Assembly: GCA_017938365.1 (NCBI GenBank)
Contig: JAGBBT010000050.1
Coordinates: 1 to 64,000 of the forward strand
Reading direction: 5' to 3'
From: Treponema sp.
Lineage (GTDB): Bacteria; Spirochaetota; Spirochaetia; Treponematales; Treponemataceae
DNA: 64,000 bases
In this document: in pieces, positions 35,651 through 43,110 of the stretch
Layout: each line of letters opens with the position of its first letter
Position numbering within the stretch: the first letter of the stretch is position 1
Position numbers and translations under genes: made by a program
The notes under the pieces: generated by a model
Told to the model about the DNA's origin: nothing
The model's input: the letters and a program-made list of their open reading frames with translations, nothing else
Database searches by the model: none

Positions 35651-35729
35651 TGTTGGCGAGGTGGGAGTTGAACCCACTTTTAAATGTTTATAAGACATTT
35701 TCATAATTACCGATCTGACACTCGCCAAC
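35651..35729 (-). tRNA. tRNA-like gene, anticodon loop CTTATAA (UAU, Ile)
   Basis: Acceptor GTTGGCG/CGCCAAC, D stem TCA/TGA, anticodon arm AAATGT-CTTATAA-ACATTT, T arm GTGGG-TTCAACT-CCCAC. No CCA is encoded. The acceptor stem continues outward as a perfect 20-bp inverted repeat (35641-35660 with 35722-35741), which would sequester both ends. It may be a tRNA needing processing, or a stable tRNA-like RNA. Confidence 0.65.
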
Positions 35730-35833
35730 AGAGCACATGTTCTAATTTACTATTTTATCACAAATATTATTTGTAGGTTTTCTAAAGCTCTACAGGTTAC
35801 TCTCGACTACGGGAACACCTGTAAGAATAAAAA

Positions 35834-35919
35834 TGGTCGGTGTGGTCAGACTCGAACTGACAAGGCTTTCGCTCCGCGCCCCAAACGCGGCCCGCTTCCA
35901 TTTACGGAACTACACACCG
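35834..35919 (-). tRNA. tRNA-Pro (UGG), enlarged
   Basis: Acceptor CGGTGTG/CACACCG with A and CCA, D stem TTCC/GGAA, anticodon arm CCGCG-TTTGGGG-CGCGG, T arm GTCAG-TTCGAGT-CTGAC. Unusual are a GCGGG spacer before the anticodon arm and a 12-base variable region with a GAAA loop, making it about ten bases longer than a normal tRNA-Pro. Confidence 0.7.
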
Positions 35920-35924
35920 AAGTT

Positions 35925-36150
35925 TTGGAAATTTGGTACACATTCGAGATTGATTTCCAGCAAACTCATTACTTAGTCTGTACCAATCTAATTCACTGAA
36001 CGTTAACGGGTGCTGGCTTCTTGTGAATAGTCCCCCAGCTACGCATACATTTATAACAGAGCGTTTATTTGTCCAAGCTCCAGTACTGACATGTATGAGA
36101 TCAGTACCTTCAGTATTGATTTTGGACTAACCAATACTTAGTTTAAATAT
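35925..36150 (-). other. Three tRNA-like inverted-repeat structures
   Basis: Segments begin and end with short complementary stems: TGGTACA/TGTACCA (about 35935-35987), a weak AACG/CGTT-framed unit containing GCTGG/CCAGC (about 36000-36070), and GTCCAA/TTGGAC enclosing GTACTGA/TCAGTAC with CAT in its loop (about 36090-36135). None has a standard T loop. Probably degenerate tRNAs or truncated tRNA-like RNAs transcribed from the promoter at 36164. Confidence 0.35.
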
Positions 36151-36163
36151 TGTTGTTAATTAT

Positions 36164-36191
36164 AAGATAGCATTTTCTAATCATTTGTTAA
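36164..36191 (-). promoter_or_regulatory. Early-type promoter of the tRNA group
   Basis: TTAACA, 16 bases, TATCTT preceded by TGC; reads into the tRNA-like region. Confidence 0.7.
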
Positions 36192-36195
36192 CGCA

Positions 36196-36468
36196 TTATG
36201 CGTAATATTTTGTAACAAATTTAATCACGCTTTTCTGAAAATCAGAGTCAAGATTGCACCACCACGATATAAAACTGCGATTAGCAAGATTCCATTTTTC
36301 TTCAATATAAGATTTGCTGTCAATGCCATATTTTTGATACATTTTAGCAAATTTATCAAATCCAGCACACCGAATAAACTGACAAACTTTTGTCATTGTT
36401 TCAGCAATACAATCAACATTGTCAGAAACTTTGTTCAGCTTATTCTCTTTTTCAGTGGTGTCAAACAT
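36196..36468 (-). CDS. Hypothetical early protein, 90 aa, with in-frame CGG read as Arg
   Basis: MFDTTEKENKLNKVSDNVDC start, then CQFI-R-CAGFDKFAKMYQKYG and SWWCNLDSDFQKSVIKF. The Arg codon is CGG (36370-36372). The frame after it keeps natural composition and A/T-rich third positions, while the +1 frame, though open for 48 codons, does not. So here CGG appears to be read normally. It lies directly behind an early promoter. Function unknown. Confidence 0.6.
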   Translation of the reverse strand: MFDTTEKENKLNKVSDNVDCIAETMTKVCQFIRCAGFDKFAKMYQKYGIDSKSYIEEKWNLANRSFISWWCNLDSDFQKSVIKFVTKYYA

Positions 36469-36500
36469 TTGTTACCTCTTTTAATTTGTTTGTTTATATA

Positions 36501-36528
36501 AAAATAGACTATTTTTCACAAAAGTAAA
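36501..36528 (-). promoter_or_regulatory. Early-type promoter
   Basis: TTTACT, 16 bases, TATTTT; upstream of the 90-aa early gene. Confidence 0.7.
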
Positions 36529-36545
36529 CATAAATTGCAAATAAA

Positions 36546-36694
36546 AAGAACAAAATTGGTCTTCTGCTATTGCTTATGGAGCAACAAGTAATGCAACTGG
36601 TTTATCGGAAAAATAAAAAAGTCCCGCAGTCATCGTTCTACGGGACTTTTTTATTGCTCTCAAGGAGGCAAAATGAAAAAGAAAACACATTAAT
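36546..36694 (+). pseudogene. Remnant of a gene junction
   Basis: Plus strand carries the tail of an ORF (SSAIAYGATSNATGLSEK-TAA), a terminator, then a very strong ribosome site AAGGAGG and ATG AAA AAG AAA ACA CAT TAA. This looks like the end of one structural-type gene and the start of the next, stranded among minus-strand early genes. Confidence 0.45.
36615..36652. terminator. Bidirectional terminator
   Basis: AAAAAAGTCCCG/CGGGACTTTTTT, 12-bp perfect stem, 14-base loop. Confidence 0.85.
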
Positions 36695-37175
36695 AAGCTG
36701 TAATTAAAGTAAACTTATCATCAACAATAGAATATTTTCCATCAAATAAATCATACAAATCCAATTCTTCTACAAGTTTTACACCATAATAAACTTTTTC
36801 TTCATTTTTGTATATGGTATTTTTAGCATAACGACCGGGAGCATTTGGATTCAAATTAAATCCCACATAAACTTCAAGCTTGTTACTATCTAAGTTAATA
36901 AGATAAGCAAATTCACAAAACAATGAATCAGTAAGAAAACGATGTACATCCTCAAATTTTGTATTAAAAGTATGAGTTTGCCAATTCCATACGTCATTGC
37001 CATAATTATCTTTTAATACAATGTTAGAAAAAATATGTTTCAATTCTTCAATTGTCTTGCCTTTCAAAAAAGTAAGAATTTCATTTCCTAATCCAGATGG
37101 ATATGAGTCAAAATGATTATAACCAATTTTTTCTTCATTGTTAAAAATAATACCAACTGCTCCACGAGTACTCAT
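36690..37175 (-). CDS. Conserved phage protein (STRGAVG...YNHFDSYPSGLG), 161 aa
   Basis: The start MSTRGAVGIIF and YNHFDSYPSGLGNEIL are the hallmark of a small protein found in many phages, whose function is not known. The remaining sequence is an alpha/beta domain ending KFTLITAY. Starts next to the stop of the HNH gene, so it is probably co-transcribed with it and the tRNA-Leu from the promoter at 37799. Confidence 0.7.
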   Translation of the reverse strand: MSTRGAVGIIFNNEEKIGYNHFDSYPSGLGNEILTFLKGKTIEELKHIFSNIVLKDNYGNDVWNWQTHTFNTKFEDVHRFLTDSLFCEFAYLINLDSNKLEVYVGFNLNPNAPGRYAKNTIYKNEEKVYYGVKLVEELDLYDLFDGKYSIVDDKFTLITAY

Positions 37176-37176
37176 A

Positions 37177-37624
37177 TTATATTCTCCAATTCTTGTTTTT
37201 AGCAGTAAAATTTTCAGTTTGTGAATGACAATTTGGACACAACATTTGTAAATTGTTTAAACAATGATTATGAGGATTTCCATCAATGTGATGCAACTGC
37301 ATATTCAACTCTTTACCTTGCCAATCTACACAACCACAAATTTCACACTTATTTTCTTTAATTCCTTCTTTAATCAGCTTCTGCTTCAATTTATATGTTT
37401 GAAATTTTGGATATTTCCCATTTAAAATATCATATAACTTTTTTGAACTAAATTGCTTAACTGTTCCTTTTCCACCCTGATTAGGTTTATAACAATCAAA
37501 TAATTTTGCATATCTTTTAAAAGTACTAAATGTTAACCCGTAATTCTTTTGCTGCTTTAACCATTGTTTTTGAAGAATTACAAACAAAAATAAAATGATC
37601 TTTATCTATAAGAAATTTATTCAT
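37177..37624 (-). CDS. HNH homing endonuclease, 148 aa, one CGG +1 site
   Basis: ATG at 37622-37624 gives MNKFLIDKDHFIFVCNSSKT...AAKEL, then in-frame CGG (37538-37540) with a stop four codons later. Skipping the C gives AAKEL-G-LTFSTFKRYAKLFDCYKPNQGGKG, the usual helix-turn-helix part, then CEICG...LQLHHIDGN-like MQLHHIDGNPHNH...LCPNCHS, a complete HNH core. The L-G step is conserved in such proteins. Site context CGGG shows any fourth base works. Homing endonuclease next to a tRNA gene. Confidence 0.85.
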
Positions 37625-37640
37625 ATTAATTTTTAAATAA

Positions 37641-37723
37641 TGGTGCCCAGGGCGGGACTCGAACCCGCACGGATTAACCAACTGATTTTAAGTCAGTTAT
37701 GTCTGCCATTCCATCACCTGGGC
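37641..37723 (-). tRNA. tRNA-Leu (UAA)
   Basis: Acceptor GCCCAGG/CCTGGGC, discriminator A, CCA encoded; anticodon arm ACTGA-CTTAAAA-TCAGT (UAA); variable arm GGTTAATCC; T arm GCGGG-TTCGAGT-CCCGC. Canonical class II tRNA. Confidence 0.95.
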
Positions 37724-37798
37724 ATTCTTTAAACTTTTTTATTAATGAATCACACATATCATAATGTTTTTCATTATTATTAAGTTTTTCATATTAAT

Positions 37799-37826
37799 AT
37801 AATAGCAAAAGACTTTAAAATGTTAA
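37799..37826 (-). promoter_or_regulatory. Early-type promoter
   Basis: TTAACA, 16 bases, TATTAT preceded by TGC; reads into tRNA-Leu and the HNH gene; overlaps the end of the gene at 37823. Confidence 0.7.
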
Positions 37827-38813
37827 GTTGTTTTTGATCTTTTTTTGAAACATTTTGTTTCGTAAAATTCAGACATGTATTTTTTCATGAAGTTTGATAC
37901 TTTTTGAGGAGTGATACCTATAAGTTTAGCCGCTTTATTTACCCATCCAAACTTTGAAAAATCAATATCTGATTCTGTTAGTAATGTAATCCTATTTTTT
38001 ACTTTGTTTTCAAAAAGTTCTTTAAATGATGTTGTTTTCTGCATTTTTTGTTTAGGCTGTTTCTTAATGCTTGTTTTCTTTTCTTTCTTTGAATAGCCGT
38101 CATATAAACTGATGAAATCTTTTCCGATACTTATCCATGACATAATCAAGATAAGGTTTTATTTCATTTTTGCTAATTACAATTAGTTTATGTGGAAACT
38201 GTTGAATTTTTGACTGATTCTTTTTGTCTAAGATTCCTTTAATTTCTACATATGTTCCGGTCTTCTAGGATAAAATCAGGATAAAACTTATGTAATTTAT
38301 CATTAAAAGTATACGTGAACCCCTGATAATTTCTTTTAAATTTTATGTTATGATCTAAGTTATAAATGACATAAGCTAATTCCCATGACGAATCGCACCA
38401 ATATTCTTTATACCAGCCATGTTTTCCATAACCGAATTCCTTTGTTTGGACCATTTTCGGAAATATGTTTTAAAATTGATGTAGAAATCTTGGATTTTGT
38501 TTTAGATGAATGATGTTTACCTAAGAAAGCAGGTATAATTTCTTTATTTTCATATCTGTTATGAAGATGAATACCACGATTTCTTACGGATTCATTGGTT
38601 TCTTTTGTTAAACCTTTAGACCATCCTTGTCTTTTTCTAGAGTCAGATGTGAAATTTTGGTGAATTGTACTTTCTTGATAACATTTTTTAAGACCGAACT
38701 GAATATTTTCTTCTTAACCCTGGACATTTTTGATATGTTTCTGAACAGCAATGTTTTCCATTTCTTAAAACGTAATTTGCTATATTTCCACAACCGTAAT
38801 CACAAAAATTCAT
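37823..38813 (-). CDS. Homing endonuclease-like protein, 328 aa, four CGG +1 sites
   Basis: Literal reading gives four short ORFs. Skipping the C of CGG at 38694-38696, 38432-38434, 38257-38259 and 38124-38126 joins MNFCDYGCGNIANYVLRNGK (zinc finger) - KYSV-G-LKKCYQ...RQGWSKGLTKETNE...NKGI-G-YGKHGWYKEYW...YPDFILED-G-TYVEIKG...MDKY-G-KDFISLYDG - to a TAA at 37823. The order zinc finger, GLTKET, GWYK, PDF...EIKG is the same as in the intact relative at 34875. Each of the four skips is needed. The C-terminus adds a helix-turn-helix (AAKLIGITPQKVSNFMKKY). Confidence 0.88.
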
Positions 38814-38845
38814 TTTTTGTTTTTAAATTAAACTTTAAAAACAAA

Positions 38846-38887
38846 TTAAGCTAAACTCTAACAAGTAAAGTTTAGCTTAAATTTTTT
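38846..38887 (+). terminator. Terminator-like hairpin
   Basis: TTAAGCTAAACT/AGTTTAGCTTAA with an 11-base loop, then T6; just upstream of the four-site homing gene on the opposite strand. Confidence 0.7.
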
Positions 38888-38946
38888 CTAGACATATTCA
38901 AAGTTTGTGTGGGCAGAGTTGGGCATGTCTAGTTATAAATTTTATA

Positions 38947-39019
38947 TGGAACTGATCGGACTCGAACCGACAACATCCTGCTTGCAAAGCAGACACTCTA
39001 CCAATTGAGTTACAGCCCC
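38947..39019 (-). tRNA. tRNA-Ala (UGC)
   Basis: Acceptor GGGGCTG/CAGTTCC (with G-T pairs), D arm ACTCAATTGGTAGAGT, anticodon arm TCTGC-TTTGCAA-GCAGG, T arm TCGG-TTCGAGT-CCGA. No CCA encoded. Confidence 0.92.
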
Positions 39020-39031
39020 AAATCGTTAGAT

Positions 39032-39104
39032 GACGCAGATTCAGACTTGCACTGAAATCTTCTCCTACCATTAGGAGAGCTCTACTACTTAAGCTATTCC
39101 GCGT
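39032..39104 (-). tRNA. tRNA-like gene with an eight-base anticodon loop
   Basis: Acceptor ACGCGGA/TCTGCGT, D arm AGCT...AGCT, T arm TTCAG-TGCAAGT-CTGAA (T loop not TTC). The anticodon stem TCTCC/GGAGA closes an eight-base loop TAATGGTA (or six bases if T-A pairs). Identity uncertain: GGU would be threonine. No CCA encoded, discriminator C. Confidence 0.5.
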
Positions 39105-39164
39105 ATGAGATATAAAAATTATATGTTGCTATCCAAAGCTTAACTATTCCAAGTAGCCTTTTAC

Positions 39165-39245
39165 AGACTACCCGGCGTGGATTCGAACCACTTAAAGTAT
39201 ATCTTTTGAACTTCTTTCTTTCTGAAAGAAATTCACATATACATA
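39165..39245 (-). pseudogene. tRNA 3' fragment
   Basis: A normal T arm GTGG-TTCGAAT-CCAC and a GCCGGGT 3' strand are present, preceded by arm-like hairpins (TTTCT-TTCAGAA-AGAAA), but no matching 5' acceptor strand exists upstream. Likely a broken class II tRNA. Confidence 0.4.
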
Positions 39246-39263
39246 TAATTTTTATTATAAAAT

Positions 39264-39339
39264 TGGCTCCTCTGGCTGGCTCCGCCCCAGCAACCCACTG
39301 TTTAACAGACAGTTGATCTACTCGTTGATCTACAGAGGA
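39264..39339 (-). tRNA. tRNA-Asn (GUU) with abnormal T loop
   Basis: Acceptor TCCTCTG/CAGAGGA, discriminator G, CCA encoded; D stem GATC/GATC; anticodon arm ACTGT-CTGTTAA-ACAGT. The T stem GCTGG/CCAGC is intact but its loop is GGCGGAG in place of the near-universal TTCRANY. Confidence 0.8.
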
Positions 39340-39342
39340 ATA

Positions 39343-40031
39343 TTAAATTATTTTTCGTCTTTTACCATTTTGCGGTATAAAATCTTTAACATATTTTGCA
39401 AAACCTTGCACTAAGTTTTGCTTTGTATATTTATAATTAAATTGCTTTACTACTTCTTCATATCCATATATTTTATATATAGAATAATATTGAATATATT
39501 CTTTTGTTTTTATTAATTCTTTTAATTGTTTTATTAAAAGCTTTTGCTGTTGTCTTTTTATTTTTCTTTCAGTTTTATCAACTTTACCTAATTTCCATCC
39601 GTTCTTTTATATAAAAAGATAATTCATTTTTATGAATTTTCTTAAAGATATTATTTTTGTTAATCCATATCGTATTATATTGCGAATTTTTGATTCCGCT
39701 TTGTGAATAAGATTGAATTTTCGAAAATTCTTTTCTTAAAGATTCATAACTTTTAGATGAAATATAACGAGTTTGTGTCTTAGATACACATTTCATCATT
39801 GTAAATGCTTTTACCATTTTTGCAAATGATATATAATTATTTTTATAAATCTTTATTAAAAGTAAATGACATATAAAATGTTCTTTTGCAGATAGTTTAA
39901 CTAAATTTTCTTTGAAATCATTTCCGTCCTAAAGAACGAGGAATTATATGATGACATTCAACATATTCATTACTTAATGGATTATTTCTCCTATATAAAA
40001 TAATGTTATTATAAATTCTTAAATAATTCAT
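39343..40031 (-). CDS. HNH homing endonuclease, 228 aa, two CGG +1 sites
   Basis: MNYLRIYNNIILYRRNNPLS...VECHHIIPRSLG then in-frame CGG (39924-39926), one codon before a TGA. Skipping the C gives HHIIPRSLG-G-NDFKENLVKLSAKEHFICHLLL, an HNH homing endonuclease signature in which the second glycine is essentially invariant. A second CGG (39599-39601) lies at FYIKE; skipping gives KE-G-WKLGKVDKTERKIKRQ and the C-terminal DNA-binding part. The literal frame yields nothing catalytic. This is the clearest single case that CGGA is decoded as glycine. Confidence 0.9.
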
Positions 40032-40041
40032 ATTCTTTTTT

Positions 40042-40097
40042 AATTATCTTATTTCATCTGATAATCATCGCTTATTACTAGACGGAGTAAGATAATT
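40042..40097. repeat. 10-bp inverted repeat enclosing a tRNA-like core
   Basis: AATTATCTTA/TAAGATAATT with 36 bases between. The left inner part TTTCATCTGATAATCATCGCTTA resembles 42683-42705 (TTTCGTCTGATGACTATTGCTTA). Lies between the early promoter at 40127 and the HNH gene, so it would be in the leader RNA. Confidence 0.55.
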
Positions 40098-40126
40098 TTA
40101 ATTTTCAATCAGCATCTATATCTTAT

Positions 40127-40154
40127 ATAATAGCTTAATTTCTATAAAAGTAAA
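40127..40154 (-). promoter_or_regulatory. Early-type promoter
   Basis: TTTACT, 16 bases, TATTAT preceded by AGC; upstream of the hairpin and the two-site HNH gene. Confidence 0.7.
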
Positions 40155-40169
40155 CAGCTTTATTCAATT

Positions 40170-40382
40170 TTATTGATTTTTATTTCTGACATAAATCTGT
40201 TTTTTCATATCTTGAATAATTTTTTTACGATTTCTTTTCGAAAGTTCAACATCTTTATATGCAACTTTTTCACCAATAAAGAAACCAGTAAAGAAAGTAA
40301 AATAATTAAAATAAAATATTATATTTTGTATAAAGTTGTTTAGCAAAATTTGTTGCTGGAGTTTCAATTCCTTCAAATACAA
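40170..40382 (-). CDS. Possible small membrane-anchored protein
   Basis: The second half (FYFNYFTFFTGFFIGEKVAYKDVELSKRN split here for length) looks like one hydrophobic helix plus a basic tail, but the only ATG lies 77 bases inside the upstream gene. A real start may be non-ATG or translation may be coupled. Weak. Confidence 0.25.
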   Translation of the reverse strand: MYLKELKLQQQILLNNFIQNIIFYFNYFTFFTGFFIGEKVAYKDVELSKRNRKKIIQDMKKQIYVRNKNQ

Positions 40383-40953
40383 ATGGCATATTATTTTTTA
40401 CATGTTGTGAATATGCCTGATTAATTTTTCCAAGCGTAACATCATCACCAATTTTATCAAGACTGCCATTATTAAAAAGAAGAAAAATACCTTCATCATT
40501 TTTAATAATTGCTGCATCTTGTGTTTCACCATCAATAGTAAGTAAAGAAAGAATAATTTCTTTAAATTCTTCAAAACTCATATTATCAGGCTTAGTGACT
40601 AAATATGAACGTTCTACTACATCATATTCTTTACCTGCCGGAGCTTCTTGCCAATGTCCAACAAGTTGATGTACTCCCATTTTGTTATTATTTAAAATCG
40701 CACGAAGCTGACGATTTCTTTTAATATTCTCTGCTTTAGAGAAATTACCTCGATATGCCGTAAGAATAGCAAAATCTTTATTTTTAATTGCAGTTAAAGT
40801 TCTACCAAGAGAATCTTCTGAAATAATACAATTGTTTTCACAATTAACATATTTAAAACATTTACTGCCAGAATATCGTCCGCTAGATTTACATTCAACA
40901 ATCATATCTGAATAATCTTCAAATGGAAGACAATACTCATCGATTAATTTCAT
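40306..40953 (-). CDS. Hypothetical protein, 215 aa
   Basis: Middle part ILTAYRGNFSKAENIKRNRQLRAIL and VGHWQEAPAGKEYDVVERSYLV resemble a small phage family of DUF3293-like proteins; the VGHWQE stretch is typical. Starts just after tRNA-Arg. Soluble, intact, no CGG. Function unknown. Confidence 0.6.
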   Translation of the reverse strand: MKLIDEYCLPFEDYSDMIVECKSSGRYSGSKCFKYVNCENNCIISEDSLGRTLTAIKNKDFAILTAYRGNFSKAENIKRNRQLRAILNNNKMGVHQLVGHWQEAPAGKEYDVVERSYLVTKPDNMSFEEFKEIILSLLTIDGETQDAAIIKNDEGIFLLFNNGSLDKIGDDVTLGKINQAYSQHVKNNMPFVFEGIETPATNFAKQLYTKYNILF

Positions 40954-40977
40954 TTTTCTTCTCTAGTAAAATTAAAA

Positions 40978-41053
40978 TGGTACGCCCAACAGGATTTGAA
41001 CCTGTGACTCTCTGCTTAGAAGGCAGATACTCTGTCCGCTGAGTTATGGGCGC
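40978..41053 (-). tRNA. tRNA-Arg (UCU)
   Basis: Acceptor GCGCCCA/TGGGCGT, discriminator A, CCA encoded; D arm ACTCAGCGGACAGAGT; anticodon arm TCTGC-CTTCTAA-GCAGA (UCU, reads AGA, the main Arg codon here); T arm ACAGG-TTCAAAT-CCTGT. Fully canonical. It does not read CGG. Confidence 0.95.
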
Positions 41054-41224
41054 TTAATTATTTTCAATTAATCATACGCTCTTCAAGTTCTTCATAAGAA
41101 AGTTCTTGAAAAATTTTTTCAGGATCTTTGTCCTTACTACAAATCCAAGTAAGTGAACGATCAACAAAAATCCCGTTAACAGCATCAATCGCGTAAACAC
41201 GCTTAACATTATTATTAGAATCGT

Positions 41225-42565
41225 ATAATTTTAAGTTAATTTAAAAATAGCAGGTTATTTAAGAATGTTTATGATTTTTCTATAAAATTTATAATAAAAG
41301 ATTTTTATAAGTAATCGTCATAAATTTGTATAAATAAATTTGTAATACTTGATATATTTATAATGATAAGAAGTTTGAAGTTTAGTTTGGGTAAAAGCAA
41401 TTTTAATAAATTAGAAAAGCTTGAGATTTTTCATGAAATGTACATGGAAGATTTGAAGTTTTATATTGACTTGCTTAAAAATGAACAACTACCAATTCAA
41501 AACTTCTTAAGCTCTAAACTACTTCCAATAAACAAAATTCAAAATTCCAAAATCAGAATCTCAATCTACCAACAAGCAGTCTCAATCATTCGTTCAAACA
41601 TAAATTTAACACAAAAAAGAGTTTATAAAAAGTACAAGAAACTTTACTACAAGTGTTCAAAAGAAAATAAACACAGAAAATTTCTTGATAAGCATTTTAA
41701 AGAGTTGAATATTAACTATTTAAAGAGAATTAAAATAAACATAAACAAGTGTTCAATGATTTTGGGTGCAGGATTGGTTGATTTTGAGGAAGGTAAAAGT
41801 TTTGATGAATTTATTAGAATTCGTTTGCCTTGGAATAAAGAAAACAAAAAGGTTGGTGAAACAATCAATTTACCTTTTAATTTTTACAAATATGCTAAAA
41901 AATACTTAAACTGGAATAGAAGAAACACAATCTCAATCACCAAGCAAAACAACCAGTTTTTCTTAATTTTATTCTTTGAAAAAGAAGAAATAAAGAAAAA
42001 TAATAAAAATGTTGTAGGATTAGATATTGGTTACAATAAACTTATTTCAGATTCAAATGGAGTTCACTGGCGGAGCTGAATTAAAGTCAATCTATAATAA
42101 ACTTTCATTAAAGAAAAGACGGAAGCAAAAACTATAAACAGCTTTTAAAGTTTAAGCATGATAAAATTAATGAAGTAGTTAATAAATTTATTAATTTTTA
42201 CAAAGATACTGATTTTGTTTGTGAGAATTTAAGAAATGTTAAACATGCTTCAAAATTGTACAAATCTTTAAATAACAAACTCCAATATTGGAGTTATAGA
42301 CAGGTTTTAGACAAGTTGAATCAACTTAGTGAAATTGAAGGTTTCAAACTTATTAAAGTAGATCCAGCTTACACAAGTCAAACTTGCTCTAATTGTGGAA
42401 CAATTTTAAAAAATAACCGTCAACGGTGAATTTTATCATTGTTCCTGTGGATTAATTATTGACGCAGATACAAATGCAGCAATAAATATTCTACATAGAG
42501 GCACCCATAGTTCCTCTAACAATACAAAAACCTTTCTATAAACTTCTATAGAAAAGGTAACTATT
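41225..42565 (+). mobile_element. IS605-type TnpB-only element 2
   Basis: Same left end (ATAATTTTAAGTTAATTTAA) and right end (CCTTTCTATA hairpin, ending AACTATT) as element 1. No TnpA, no target duplication. Inserted in antisense to the host gene, directly after ...TCGT; element 1 sits after ...GAGT. Confidence 0.88.
41363..42541 (+). CDS. tnpB: TnpB RNA-guided nuclease, three CGG +1 sites
   Basis: CGG at 42071-42073, 42120-42122 and 42424-42426. Skipping the C each time gives SNGVHW-G-AELKSIYN, LKKR-G-SKNYKQLLKF and NNRQ-G-EFYHCSCG; the 391-aa product carries the RuvC motifs GLDIGYNK, VCENLRN and LIIDADTNAA and the zinc finger. Sites one and three are shared with element 1, which is clearly diverged; at site two element 1 has CGT GGT TCA (R-G-S) in plain frame. 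So the four bases CGGA stand for glycine. Confidence 0.9.
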
Positions 42566-42676
42566 CAATATCAGAGATTTGAACAAAAACGTCGTCGCCA
42601 AATACGTAACACCAATCACCAATTTTAACTTCAGCTTTGATCATTTTTAAATCTCTCTTAATTTATAATTTTAAAC

Positions 42677-42940
42677 TGTTTTATTTCGTCTGATGACTAT
42701 TGCTTAACTTCCGCCAGCGGTGATAAATTCTATAAGCTAAAATGACTAGTTTCAGCTTAAATTGTTTTTCTCTCAAAAGGTTGATAGAGTAGTCACTTCC
42801 TCAACAAAAACTATTTGGACTCGAACCAAAATCCGTCTGCTCTAACCAGTTAAGCTATAGTTTCAATCTTAAGAAAAACAACTTTCAAATTCTCGTGCCG
42901 CTGGTGAACATTAAGATAATTCACCAGACGAAATAAAACA
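42677..42940. repeat. 16-bp perfect inverted repeat around a tRNA remnant
   Basis: TGTTTTATTTCGTCTG (42677-42692) pairs with its exact complement at 42925-42940; inside, CCAGCGG (42714-42720) pairs with CCGCTGG (42898-42904). The enclosed 190 bases hold the anticodon-less tRNA. Could be terminal repeats of a small mobile unit or a folded precursor RNA. Confidence 0.7.
42808..42863 (-). pseudogene. tRNA lacking its anticodon arm
   Basis: Acceptor AAACTAT/ATAGTTT, D arm GCTTAACTGGTTAGAGC and T arm TTTGG-TTCGAGT-CCAAA are intact, but only AGACGGAT separates D and T arms. The 3' half of the anticodon arm and the loop are gone, so it cannot decode. Confidence 0.6.
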
Positions 42941-43082
42941 ATTTTCAATCAACATTAAAACTTTATAGACCTCTTATCATATATCCGTTAGCAGAGCATA
43001 CAGCATTAACTTTTAATAAACTTAACCAGTTTCAATTAAGTAGCTGCTTATATAAAGTTTTCAATTAGCTTTTCGTATTATA

Positions 43083-43110
43083 AAAATAGCAATATTCTTA
43101 TAAATGTTAA
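43083..43110 (-). promoter_or_regulatory. Early-type promoter
   Basis: TTAACA, 16 bases, TATTTT preceded by TGC; reads toward the tRNA remnant region. Confidence 0.65.

Larger units (their letters stand above)
41064..42644 (-). pseudogene. 79-aa gene interrupted by TnpB element 2
   Basis: 5' part 42566-42644 (MIKAEVKIGDWCYVFGDDVFVQ) and 3' part 41064-41224 (...VKRVYAIDAVNGIFVDRSLTW...) add to exactly 240 bases; joined they read ...ISDI-DDSNNNVKRV... and stop at TGA. This fixes the element ends to the base. Product: small soluble domain, no recognised family. Confidence 0.85.

Noticed and set aside
36196-36468. +1 reading of the 90-aa gene at its CGG
   Set aside because: The +1 frame is open but hydrophobic and unlike coding sequence here; the unshifted frame has natural composition, so CGG was kept as arginine.
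39032-39104. This tRNA as the direct decoder of CGGN
   Set aside because: Its loop has no CCG complement to CGG.
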